64,000 nucleotides of DNA from Stieleria bergensis. Its GTDB lineage: Bacteria > Planctomycetota > Planctomycetia > Pirellulales > Pirellulaceae. Within the stretch, counting starts at the first letter, position 1. Each line of letters starts with the position of its first letter. Below the pieces are notes generated by a model. That model worked only from the letters and a program-made list of their open reading frames with translations. It was not told the origin of the DNA and ran no database searches. This document shows, piece by piece, positions 43,499 through 52,022 of the stretch. Location: contig CP036272.1 of NCBI GenBank assembly GCA_007745635.1, positions 6,811,566-6,875,565 on the forward strand, in the 5' to 3' direction. A program made the translations under genes and the position numbers.

Positions 43499-45124
43499 AT
43501 GGTTTATGGCAACACGCGAACCATCACTCAACTCGTCTGCTTTGCGTTTCTCCTTGCAGCCTGGCAACCAACACCAGCGACTGCGGAACGTCCTAATGTT
43601 GTCATCATCTTGGCGGATGACATGGGATACTCCGACATCGGTTGCTATGGCGGCGAGATCGAGACACCCAATCTTGACGCGTTGGCAGACCATGGACTGC
43701 GTTTCACTCAGTTCTACAATACGGCGCGATGCTGCCCGACACGAGCTGCACTCATGACCGGATTGCATCAGCATCAAACGGGAATCGGTCACATGACCGA
43801 GACACCGCAGGGCCCTCGCAAGGACGATCGCCCAGCATATCAAGGCTATCTGAATCGGCATTGCGTGACGATGGCAGAGGTCCTTCAACCCGCTGGCTAT
43901 CACACCTACATGGCTGGCAAATGGCACCTTGGTTATCACGGCAAAGAGAAGTGGCCTCGCCAGCGCGGGTTTGAACACTTCTATGGTTCCATTGCCGGGG
44001 TCACCAGCTATTTCAAGCCGCAGGGCGGTCGTGGTGTGATGCTGGAAAACGAAAAGCTCGATCCACCCCTGGATCCGGACTACTACACGACCGACGTTTT
44101 CACGGATTACGCATTGCGTTTCATCGAAGAACAGGACGACGATGCGCCGTTCTTTTTGTATCTGGCTTATACGGCACCGCACTGGCCGCTGCATGCTCGC
44201 CAAGAAGACATTCAGAAATACGTGGGCAAGTACCGGGACATTGGCTGGGACCGACTTCGCCAGCAGCGCCTGCGCAAGCAAAAACAACTCGGCATCGTCG
44301 ACCAGGCCACCACGTTACCGCCGCGGGACAAAGGGGTTCGCGCATGGAGCAAATTGACCGATCAGCAGAAGGAACAGCTCGATTATCGCATGGCCGTCTA
44401 CGCAGCGATGGTCGATCGAATGGATCAAAACATTGGCCGCCTGGTCGCATCGCTGAAAGACCAGGAAAAACTGGACAACACACTCCTGGTCTTTCTGTCC
44501 GACAATGGCGGCTGTGCCGAACCGTACAAGGATCTTGGTGGCGGTCGATTTAGCGACATCAATGACCCCGATCAATCTGGGGCCATCAGCTATGGACAAG
44601 GCTGGGCAAACGCAAGCAACACACCGTTTCAAAAATTCAAAGTCTTTAGCCACGAAGGCGGCATCTCGACTCCGCTGGTGATCCACTGGCCAGCCGGACT
44701 GAAGACCACACCAGGAACAATCACGTCGCATCCCTCTCAGTTAATCGACTTGATGCCAACGATTTTAGAAGTCACCGGAGCGGACTATCCCGAGCGGTTT
44801 GCCGACCATCCAATCCATCCGCTGGAAGGCAACAGCCTTGCTAGACTGCTAAACGGTGAAGCCTGCCAACCCGCGCCGTGGATGTACTGGGAACACTCCG
44901 GGCACAAAGCGGTTCGACACGGTGACTTCAAGGCGCTGTTACCACGCCGAGAGAAAGCCTGGCAACTTTATCACCTTGCCAATGACCGTCAGGAAACGAT
45001 CAACTTGGCCTCCACGGAACCAGCGCGACTTGCCAAGATGGCCGCCAAGTGGCAAACCTGGGCAGATCGAGTCGGTGTGACGCAGCAAGCAAAACCCACG
45101 CCAACCACAAACTCGGCAAAGTAA
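43499..45124 (+). CDS. Secreted arylsulfatase-type FGly sulfatase
   Basis: The ATG at 43499 gives 541 residues with signal peptide 1-29; a TTG four codons upstream is less likely. Metal-binding Asp residues lie in IILADDMGYSDIGCYGGE (about 40-46). The formylglycine site is Cys78 in CCPTRAALMTG (C-x-P-x-R). Further marks are AGKWHLGYHG and the VFLSDNGGCAEPY block with Asp-Asn. The order and length fit the arylsulfatase A/AtsA branch, with the long insert between residues 245 and 320 typical of it. It sits directly after another sulfatase, and the two probably act on one sulfated substrate. Maturation needs a formylglycine-generating enzyme not present in this window. Confidence 0.94.
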   Translation: MVYGNTRTITQLVCFAFLLAAWQPTPATAERPNVVIILADDMGYSDIGCYGGEIETPNLDALADHGLRFTQFYNTARCCPTRAALMTGLHQHQTGIGHMTETPQGPRKDDRPAYQGYLNRHCVTMAEVLQPAGYHTYMAGKWHLGYHGKEKWPRQRGFEHFYGSIAGVTSYFKPQGGRGVMLENEKLDPPLDPDYYTTDVFTDYALRFIEEQDDDAPFFLYLAYTAPHWPLHARQEDIQKYVGKYRDIGWDRLRQQRLRKQKQLGIVDQATTLPPRDKGVRAWSKLTDQQKEQLDYRMAVYAAMVDRMDQNIGRLVASLKDQEKLDNTLLVFLSDNGGCAEPYKDLGGGRFSDINDPDQSGAISYGQGWANASNTPFQKFKVFSHEGGISTPLVIHWPAGLKTTPGTITSHPSQLIDLMPTILEVTGADYPERFADHPIHPLEGNSLARLLNGEACQPAPWMYWEHSGHKAVRHGDFKALLPRREKAWQLYHLANDRQETINLASTEPARLAKMAAKWQTWADRVGVTQQAKPTPTTNSAK

Positions 45125-45232
45125 AAACGCGCTGCCCCGCTCGAAGCAGTCGCCCGCTAAGCAAAGCTGCGGTGCGCTAACCGTTGCCCCGTGCATTTGA
45201 AGCTTCGCCTGATCCGCCATCACAGGCTCTCA

Positions 45233-46036
45233 CTAGACAGTTGCTTTTTGGCGCAGGCCGCGCCAGCCAACCCAGCCGCGCCAACCGACCCAGCAAAGAG
45301 CAACTTGCCCGGCCAAGAGCCAGATGACAAGCACCGTCACGGCAAGACAAACGTGAAAGATGGAACGCTCCATCCTGACAAAGAACAAATGACTGGCTTC
45401 CCGCGTGCGTTCAATGGTCTCCGCAAGATTGGCGAGACGCTCATCGACATCGGTCAGCGTGAGAACCAGTTTGGCTGACAACCTGACAATCGCATCGACG
45501 TTCTTCTGCAACTCAAAGGCAATGGATTCGTTCTCGATCGCTTCCAAGCTGTCGCTCAGTGTCGAGACCTTTTGCCGGACGGTTCCAATCTTGCCTAACA
45601 GGCCACGGGTATCCGGTCTTTCTAAATCAAACCCAAGCGTCTCGGCAGATTCGGAAACACGCTGGAGCAGTTCGATCGAAGACTCCGCCGTGGCGAGCCA
45701 TTGATCGGTTCTCACGACCGTCGTCGTGATCGCCTGGGAATGTTTTCGCAACTTGCCTCGCACCACTGCTTTCTTGATGTCGACCTCGGCAAGAAGTTCC
45801 TTGAGCTCTGTCTCCAGTTCGATGGTGGTGATTCTTGCATCAGCGACCTGCTTGCCAACACGAGTCACGCTCTCTTGGAAGGCGACAAAGGTCTGGTCAA
45901 TCGCTTGGTCAACCTGCTGGTTAAAGGTCTGCACGCGAGCATGACCAACCCACACGCCACCGACGGCAACCACACTGAGCAGGGAACCGAACAGCCCGAA
46001 TACAAACGCGAGCACGCGACAAAATTTACCAATCAT
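45233..46036 (-). CDS. Hypothetical coiled-coil membrane protein
   Basis: This 267-residue protein has a membrane helix at about 8-30, a long central region (35-225) of heptad-like helices rich in Glu, Lys, Ala, Val and Leu (for example ITTIELETELKELLAEVDIK), and a second membrane helix at about 228-248 (IFHVCLAVTVLVIWLLAGQV). A basic/Trp-rich tail with two WVGWRG-type copies follows. This layout puts the coiled coil in the periplasm between two membrane anchors. Functions of such proteins in planctomycetes are not known; a structural role in the envelope is a guess. Confidence 0.75.
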   Translation of the reverse strand: MIGKFCRVLAFVFGLFGSLLSVVAVGGVWVGHARVQTFNQQVDQAIDQTFVAFQESVTRVGKQVADARITTIELETELKELLAEVDIKKAVVRGKLRKHSQAITTTVVRTDQWLATAESSIELLQRVSESAETLGFDLERPDTRGLLGKIGTVRQKVSTLSDSLEAIENESIAFELQKNVDAIVRLSAKLVLTLTDVDERLANLAETIERTREASHLFFVRMERSIFHVCLAVTVLVIWLLAGQVALCWVGWRGWVGWRGLRQKATV

Positions 46037-46068
46037 GATGATTGCTCGCTAAGGAGACTTGATTTTCG

Positions 46069-46209
46069 ATGCCGGTTTCGATGCCGGATGCCCCGACCCT
46101 TACGGCCCTGACAGAGCTTGATCTTGACGCTGAAGGAGACATTTCCGTAGTCGCTGGCATTGCTGCGGCCCGACGGGCGATCCAGACGTGCAGCGGCTAC
46201 AGATTCTAG
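46069..46209 (+). CDS. Possible 46-residue small protein
   Basis: ATG at 46069 is preceded by AAGGAG about 12 bases upstream and opens a 46-codon frame ending in TAG. The stretch LTELDLDAEGDISVVAGIAA is protein-like and acidic. No family is recognised. The spacing is a little long for a ribosome site, and the frame may be a remnant of a larger gene. Confidence 0.25.
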   Translation: MPVSMPDAPTLTALTELDLDAEGDISVVAGIAAARRAIQTCSGYRF

Positions 46210-46231
46210 CATCCGTCAGCCCCCGAATCGG

Positions 46232-46390
46232 TTAGAACCGATGTTTCTCAATCCAATGGACGCTTTCCCTGATCAACTCTTTGAGAGGATCGATTTCAGA
46301 ACACCGCCATGTCATCCGCCACCAGTCGACGAGTCGACGAAAGTGATGCAAGGCGAGCAGGGCAAGACGAGCCCAGACAGACCATGCCAC
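46232..46390 (-). CDS. Possible 52-residue small amphipathic protein or gene remnant
   Basis: A GTG at 46388-46390 opens a 52-codon frame ending in TAA at 46232-46234. The C-terminal half reads EIDPLKELIRESVHWIEKHRF, described here as an amphipathic helix, after a Trp/Arg-rich stretch. No upstream stop-free extension exists, so it may be the end of a decayed gene. No ribosome site is visible. Confidence 0.22.
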   Translation of the reverse strand: MAWSVWARLALLALHHFRRLVDWWRMTWRCSEIDPLKELIRESVHWIEKHRF

Positions 46391-46518
46391 TGGACATCAA
46401 GTGACCGCCGCGTTTCTTTGTGGTTCGTTCCATTTCCTGAATTCCAACCAGGATGGGAGCGATACAATCTTGTGACCACGGCGTGGAAACCCCCAGGCAG
46501 ATTGAACCGGAGAAACGA

Positions 46519-47877
46519 ATGCGTTACTTGCAACTCATCATGGCATGTCTTATCGGCATGCCCCTCACTTCAATTGCTGTCAGTGAGGAACCCTCCCCTG
46601 AGTCCGTCTTTGAGACACGATTGAAACCGATTTTTGATTCGCCTGATCCATCAAGTTGCATTCAATGCCATCTGTCTGCGGTTGACCTAAAAGACTACAT
46701 CCTGCCATCCAGCCGGGAAACGTTTCTCTCGCTACGGGCTCAAGGGCTGATCGACACCAAGCGTCCCGATGAGTCAAAAATCCTGCACTTGATTGCAATG
46801 GGCGACTCCGATCCCGACGCGCTCTCCAAACGCATTCACGCCAAAAATCGCCAAGCAGAATTCGCAGCGTTCTCACATTGGATCAAAGCCTGTTGCCAAG
46901 AGGCTGACTTGCTGGCCGCCCAACCAGCATCGGAATCGGCGACAGCAGGCCCCAGCGTGACGGATGAAGTGATTCGCCACGCGCGAAAGGATCGCGTTCT
47001 TGATTCGTTTGTGCGAAACGTCTGGTCCCAGCGGATGCGATGCTTTCCCTGTCACACTCCAGGTGAACTTGATCCCAGCAACCCATTGCATCAAAAACCG
47101 ATCGAGCGTCACCGAGAATTTGTCAAGCGATATGGCGCTCGGATGAATCTCTTCAAAGACACACCGCTCAGCACCATGCGATCACTGATCGCCAGTAGTC
47201 AGAAACGCCATGACAGTCGTTTGCCGCTGATTAATCTTGATCAGCCTTCGAAGAGCTTATTGATCCAAAAGCCGACGGCCAAACTGCCCGCCAAGGGCGC
47301 CGACGGCAAGCTTGGCAGGCCGTCTTCTGAGATTCCGGTATCGCACATGGGTGGCATCAAAATGCACGCCGGCGATCAATCCTACAAGGCTTGGCTGCAC
47401 TGGCTAGGAGACTACGCCGCGTCGGTCTCGGGAAACTATCATTCCGCCGATGAACTGCCTGCTGACAACTGGTATCCGACGCAACACGTTGTCCGCATCA
47501 AGGGCATCCCGGAATCCTGGCCCAACCTGTCAAAGGTTCAGGTCTTTGTCCATCGCTGGGACGAATCAGCCAATGACTGGATGGCACGCCCGGTCGCGTT
47601 CACGCAGGCTCTGGTCACACCACGCAAGATCCTGAACGGTTCGCTTTTTGTGATCGCCAAGTCCGACGCCAGAAAAGACTTGGATCCCTCCGGCATCACG
47701 CTTCAACCGGGAAAGATCCAGCTTCGCCTTTACCGCGATCATGGCGACCGACTCGACCAAGCCCCGACTCTGCTGCTGAACGATCGTGCGGCGGACGCTA
47801 CAGCAACGTTGCAGGCAACGTTTGGCGTTGGGTTTAAACAGGCTGACATTGTCGACAGCATTGACCCATTAAAGTGA
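46519..47877 (+). CDS. Secreted protein with two CxxCH heme-like motifs
   Basis: The ATG at 46519 follows CCGGAG and gives a 452-residue protein with signal peptide 1-21; an earlier ATG at 46453 is unlikely. Two c-type heme motifs are present: CIQCH at 47-51 and CFPCH at 175-179. The first lies in a planctomycete cytochrome-like opening (FETRLKPIFDSPDPSSC), the second after VLDSFVRNVWSQRMR. Residues about 290-450 form a beta-rich domain without a recognised family. Unlike the other cytochrome-domain genes here, it has no DUF1501 or DUF1552 partner beside it. It is probably periplasmic and may carry electrons or bind metal; the role is unknown. Confidence 0.78.
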   Translation: MRYLQLIMACLIGMPLTSIAVSEEPSPESVFETRLKPIFDSPDPSSCIQCHLSAVDLKDYILPSSRETFLSLRAQGLIDTKRPDESKILHLIAMGDSDPDALSKRIHAKNRQAEFAAFSHWIKACCQEADLLAAQPASESATAGPSVTDEVIRHARKDRVLDSFVRNVWSQRMRCFPCHTPGELDPSNPLHQKPIERHREFVKRYGARMNLFKDTPLSTMRSLIASSQKRHDSRLPLINLDQPSKSLLIQKPTAKLPAKGADGKLGRPSSEIPVSHMGGIKMHAGDQSYKAWLHWLGDYAASVSGNYHSADELPADNWYPTQHVVRIKGIPESWPNLSKVQVFVHRWDESANDWMARPVAFTQALVTPRKILNGSLFVIAKSDARKDLDPSGITLQPGKIQLRLYRDHGDRLDQAPTLLLNDRAADATATLQATFGVGFKQADIVDSIDPLK

Positions 47878-47962
47878 CGCGGCTGCCAAACAGCATCCAC
47901 TCAAGACGCCGAACGGGGAATCGCTGCTCAGCGAACGCGCGATTCAACCTAGCGGCGACGCA

Positions 47963-48973
47963 TCAATAGTCGCCCTGGATCATTTCATGACCGGCACGTG
48001 TTCCCAGCGCGTGCCAGATCGAAAGATCAATCGACTCGGTCACACTGCGCACCGATCCGTCAAGAAACGCCGATTGCACCAGGCCAGAGTGATAGCTACG
48101 TGAGGTAATCATTGCATACGTTGGATTACCGGAGTTCCCATCGCGTCCTTCCTGCCATGAGTTGTAATCCATCTCCTCATAGAAGGCGCCGTCGGTGTAA
48201 GTCACTCGCGTATTCGGGGCAAGTGAGACAGTGAAACCAGTGTGGTGCACGCGTCCATCAGGCCATTCAGTGTGACCGGTGTTCTTGAACTGAGCTCCGC
48301 TGGCAACAATCGCTTCGGCTTCAGCCTGTGTGGTTGGCATGGCCGTTGTCGTTGGCCCTCCGTTGCGAGTGTACGGTGTCCAAGCCTTCACTTCACTGAT
48401 CAACAGCGTTGTGCTTGTTCCGTCCAGGCAGTCACGGAAGCCGAGAAAGCTATCCGGATAAAACATGCCTTCACCGCCACGACGCGTTGCCGGATCAAAA
48501 ACGAACCAACGCCCGAGATTAAAACCGTACGTGGTCGGGAATAACGAAGGTCGTCCGTCGCTAAAAACCCGTACTCGATAACCACCGGGATCAGAGGGAC
48601 AGGAAAAGGTCGGAACTTTGACACCATCAATCTCAGGTTGTGAATCCCAACCGAGTGACAGGTCAACTAAGTCGCGCAGATTGGACTCTTCGATATAGTT
48701 CAAGATTCGCCCATGAACGCCCCAAGCTTGGTTGTTCCCCGTCGCGTTCACCCTTAGGTCAACCACCGTCGAGGCGGGGAACTTCTTGAATGCTGACTCA
48801 TAGTTGTGACAGGCAAGGGCAAGCTGTTTGAGATTGTTCGAGCAAGACATGCGACGCGCGGCTTCACGGGCGGCCTGAACCGCCGGCAGCAAAAGACCAA
48901 CAAGGATGCCAATGATCGCAATGACGACAAGAAGCTCGATAAGTGTGAAACCACCCTGGCGATGAGTTTTCAT
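47963..48973 (-). CDS. DUF1559 protein with type IV pilin-like N terminus
   Basis: This 336-residue protein begins with a prepilin leader: cleavage is expected between Gly8 and Phe9 in GGFTLIELLVVIAIIGILVG, with Glu13 as the conserved Glu5 of the mature form. The helix continues through LLPAVQAAREAARRMSCSNN, the standard DUF1559 opening. The family is greatly expanded in planctomycetes and ends in H-x-G...DGSVR motifs, here SAFLDGSVRSVTESIDLS. These proteins are thought to be pseudopilins or surface fibre subunits. It stands alone, with a long spacer upstream (48974-49701) that should hold its promoter. Confidence 0.92.
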   Translation of the reverse strand: MKTHRQGGFTLIELLVVIAIIGILVGLLLPAVQAAREAARRMSCSNNLKQLALACHNYESAFKKFPASTVVDLRVNATGNNQAWGVHGRILNYIEESNLRDLVDLSLGWDSQPEIDGVKVPTFSCPSDPGGYRVRVFSDGRPSLFPTTYGFNLGRWFVFDPATRRGGEGMFYPDSFLGFRDCLDGTSTTLLISEVKAWTPYTRNGGPTTTAMPTTQAEAEAIVASGAQFKNTGHTEWPDGRVHHTGFTVSLAPNTRVTYTDGAFYEEMDYNSWQEGRDGNSGNPTYAMITSRSYHSGLVQSAFLDGSVRSVTESIDLSIWHALGTRAGHEMIQGDY

Positions 48974-49701
48974 AAAACGCTTGAAGCAAATTCTAGAGGA
49001 GTAAGTGAGACCACCACCACACTGGCGATTGGATCGTCCCTGGCGACCTCATGTCATAAGCACATCGCATGCCAATCATCAAATTCAGTCAAACTGCGGC
49101 GGCGCTACAACCGGCACGGCATTGGCGGCGAATCTTTCGCCACCGGTGGCGGAAATTCATCCGCCAAACATCCTGCACCACCTCTCCCCCAGGCGAACAG
49201 GAACGTTGGCAAACGGCTGCCTAAACTCGCGGTTTCACTCGCTGAGTCAACTGAATGCAGTGCATCGAGTCCCACAGAACTCCTAAGAGGCAAAGCGAAC
49301 GGAACTCAAGCCGCCCCAATGGTCGCCGATGATTCGGATGCAACGGGCAACGTCACAGGTTCAATGGCCCGCTGACGGCATCAAACCAAGAGAAAATAAC
49401 TCAGGATCTGCACCGGTCAAGCAATCATTCTGGGACAGCCACACAGGTCGCTCACATTCCCAAGCGATCAGCCAGCAAATTCATCAACGGGGACTTGCCA
49501 ATGAAAGCGTTGGGCCGAAGAATTCCCAACCATCAACTTGTTTTGCTGGCGGTTTGATCTTCCTGCACAACAGCCAGGATCGCTGGTAGGCGGCCCCCAT
49601 CCTGAAGGCAGGATCGGGGCAATTGACTCTGCCGATTCCTTCCGCGACGATACCTTTTGTCAGTTCGAAATCTGCCCGCCACAATCATCGTGGATCACCC
49701 C
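48974..49701. other. Long divergent spacer
   Basis: This 728-base region separates the DUF1559 gene (-) and the metallopeptidase gene (+). Frames on either strand have Ser/Arg/His-rich, non-coding character. The only structure seen is the hairpin at 49593-49620. The base composition does not differ clearly from its surroundings. Confidence 0.4.
49593..49620. repeat. Strong hairpin near metallopeptidase gene
   Basis: GCCCCCATCCTG and CAGGATCGGGGC form a 12-base stem with one mismatch over an AAGG loop. No T-run follows on either strand, so it is not a standard terminator. It lies about 80 bases before the ATG at 49702 and would be within the 5' leader of that gene. Confidence 0.5.
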
Positions 49702-50619
49702 ATGAACAAACCCCTTGCGATCGCCCTCCTAAGCATCACTTTGATCGCCTCGGCGACCAGCGCAGAGCCGCCTGAAACCATTCGCCCGGCCTTGGTTGTG
49801 AGCGCGGTGCCCCAGGAAATCAGAGATCAGTTTGCACTGAAGGATTTTTACCAACAGTGCCTTGTGGTTGGGGGCATGCCGATCGTAGCGTCAAACAAAG
49901 TCCATCCAAGCGCGATCAGTGAAGCGGCAATCATCGTCTCATCGATGCTCAAGAAACGCCCCGACATTCTGCGCCAGTTAGCTGCGAATCGAATTCGCCT
50001 GACCGTGATGGCAACTTCTGAACGAACCTGTGATGTGCCAGAGCACGCTGACCTGACACCGAAAGACTACTGGAACCGACGCGCGCGCGGATTGGGTGCA
50101 ACGCGTGCTCGCCCGAGTGTCTCCTGTGGTGAAGAGAACGTGCTGAATCTCAACGGCGATCCCTATGATGCAGAGAGCATTCTGATTCATGAGTTCGCTC
50201 ATGCGATTCACCTGATGGCCCTTCGCGACTTGGATGATGGCTTTCAGGCGAAGCTGGATCGATGTTATCAATCAGCGATCCAAAATGGACGCTGGAAGGA
50301 GACGTATGCGATCTCGAACGATCGAGAGTACTGGGCAGAAGGCGTCCAAAGCTGGTTCGATTGCAATCGCGAAAACGATTCGGTTCATAATCACGTCAAC
50401 ACACGAGACGAACTGAAACAGCACGATCCCGAACTGTACGCTCTGGTTCAATCGACCTTTATCGATCAGTCGTATCGTTACCTGCGTTCGGATGCACCCC
50501 AACGGAAGCAGGAGCCACACTTAAAGAGCCTCAATCGCCAGACCATGCCTTCGTTCCGCTGGGAGCGTCAGGAGAAACAAGCGACGAAGGAACCGACCTC
50601 GCCAGCCGCCGCTAACTGA
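49702..50619 (+). CDS. Secreted HEXXH metallopeptidase-like protein
   Basis: The ATG at 49702 begins a signal peptide (1-21); product 305 residues. The zinc site HEFAH is at 163-167, and YWAEGVQSWFD puts Glu213 46 residues later, the spacing and motif of gluzincin-type peptidases such as the anthrax lethal factor-like (ATLF) domain. The preceding SVSCGEENVLNLNGDPYDAES segment also fits that group. A polar, Lys/Gln-rich tail ends the protein. Substrate is unknown. It ends 22 bases before the M24 peptidase gene, so the two may form an operon. Confidence 0.78.
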   Translation: MNKPLAIALLSITLIASATSAEPPETIRPALVVSAVPQEIRDQFALKDFYQQCLVVGGMPIVASNKVHPSAISEAAIIVSSMLKKRPDILRQLAANRIRLTVMATSERTCDVPEHADLTPKDYWNRRARGLGATRARPSVSCGEENVLNLNGDPYDAESILIHEFAHAIHLMALRDLDDGFQAKLDRCYQSAIQNGRWKETYAISNDREYWAEGVQSWFDCNRENDSVHNHVNTRDELKQHDPELYALVQSTFIDQSYRYLRSDAPQRKQEPHLKSLNRQTMPSFRWERQEKQATKEPTSPAAAN

Positions 50620-50641
50620 TCAAGTATCGAAGCATCACACC

Positions 50642-52000
50642 ATGAGCAAACCAGCTGCCTTTCAAACTGCGTTTTCAACGACTGAATTTCGACGACGGCG
50701 TGAACTCGTTTGCGAAACGATCGGCCGTGCCACCGCCGTCATTCAAGGTGCATCGGCGACAGGAGCGATGGATCGCTTTCGCCAACACAACGATTTCTTT
50801 TATCTCTGTGGCGTGGAGGTTGCCAATGCTTATCTCACTCTCAACGGAACCACCAAGGAATCCACACTGTACCTGGTCGGCCAAGATCGGCATCTCGCTG
50901 AACAAGAAGGAGCGGAGCTCAACAGCGATGACGCTGAAACAGCCATTCGGCTGACCGGAGTCGATCACGTCAAGCCCATCACGGCTCTGGAACCGGATCT
51001 CAAGAGCTGCGATGTCGTGTACACGTGCCATCAAGCAGCTGAAGGCCGGCAAGCGTGCCAGGATTCGCTCAATGGCGCTGCGAAACGGTTGAATCAAGAT
51101 CCCTGGCGTGTCGCCCCGCCCGCGGAACAAGCCTTCATCGAATTGATCGAACAACGCTGTGCTCCCGTGGCAATCAAAGACCTGTCCACGACCATTCTGG
51201 AAATGCGGCGATCGAAGTCCGCCGAAGAAATCACGGTCATGCGCGAGGCCGGACGCATTGCAGCTGTGGCGATCGCCGAAGCGATCAAATCGACAAAGGC
51301 TGGCTTATTCGAATCCGACCTTGCGGCCGTTGCCGAACTGATCTTCCTGACCAGCGGAGCGACTGGAGGAGGCTATCGACCGATTGTCGCTAGCGGCGAC
51401 AACATCTGGAACTTGCACTATTTCCGCAACGATTCGCGGCTAACTGACGGCGACCTTGTGCTGTTTGACTACGCGCCGGACTTACACAACTACACCAGTG
51501 ACATTGGACGGATGTGGCCGGTCAGCGGCCGCTATCTACCGTGGCAAAAAGAGCTTTACGATCTGGTCGTTGACTATCATCTCACGCTACTGGACATCAC
51601 TCGCCCAGGCATGACTCCGATTGAAGTCCGACAAAAAGCAGCCGCGAAACTCTCCTCCAGAGTGGCCAACACTCACTGGTCAAAACCATCCTTCGCCAAC
51701 GCCGCCGAAAAGCTATTGGCAACCAGTCGAGCAATGACACACGCGGTAGGCATGGCCGTTCATGATGAAGGTGGCTATCAAGATGACCAAACTCCACTCC
51801 AACCCGGATGCGTGTTCGCGCTGGATCCTCAGCTTTGGGTTCCCAAAGAAAGGCTCTACTTCCGCGTGGAAGACTGTGTGTTGGTCACCGATGGCGGCCT
51901 GGAGAACTTGACTCCCAATGTTCCTCACAGCAGTCACCAGATCGAAGAACTGATCAGAGAGCCCGGACTTCTGCAGCTCCAACACAAAGAACTCGAGTGA
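50642..52000 (+). CDS. M24-family aminopeptidase P-like protein
   Basis: This 452-residue cytoplasmic protein has the creatinase-like N-terminal domain (about 10-175) and the pita-bread M24 domain (about 185-445). The metal-site pattern is D276 and D287 (GDLVLFDYAPDLHNYTSDIG), H367 (MTHAVGM) with H374 following, D395 (VFALDPQLW) and E410 (FRVEDCVLVTD). In active aminopeptidase P the fourth ligand is Glu within an 'EPG' motif; here it is Asp395 in DPQ. That is a conservative but unusual change and may alter metal choice or activity. The likely role is removal of N-terminal residues before proline from peptides. It follows the metallopeptidase gene by 22 bases. Confidence 0.9.
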   Translation: MSKPAAFQTAFSTTEFRRRRELVCETIGRATAVIQGASATGAMDRFRQHNDFFYLCGVEVANAYLTLNGTTKESTLYLVGQDRHLAEQEGAELNSDDAETAIRLTGVDHVKPITALEPDLKSCDVVYTCHQAAEGRQACQDSLNGAAKRLNQDPWRVAPPAEQAFIELIEQRCAPVAIKDLSTTILEMRRSKSAEEITVMREAGRIAAVAIAEAIKSTKAGLFESDLAAVAELIFLTSGATGGGYRPIVASGDNIWNLHYFRNDSRLTDGDLVLFDYAPDLHNYTSDIGRMWPVSGRYLPWQKELYDLVVDYHLTLLDITRPGMTPIEVRQKAAAKLSSRVANTHWSKPSFANAAEKLLATSRAMTHAVGMAVHDEGGYQDDQTPLQPGCVFALDPQLWVPKERLYFRVEDCVLVTDGGLENLTPNVPHSSHQIEELIREPGLLQLQHKELE

Positions 52001-52022
52001 CAAATCGCCTCTGGCAAGAGAC

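Larger units (their letters stand above)
46037..46518. other. Spacer with two small candidate frames
   Basis: This 482-base divergent gap has no long gene. Two short frames that look protein-like, 46069-46209 (+) and 46232-46390 (-), are listed separately. A nine-base direct repeat, CGATGCCGG, occurs twice near 46068-46088. Confidence 0.4.
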
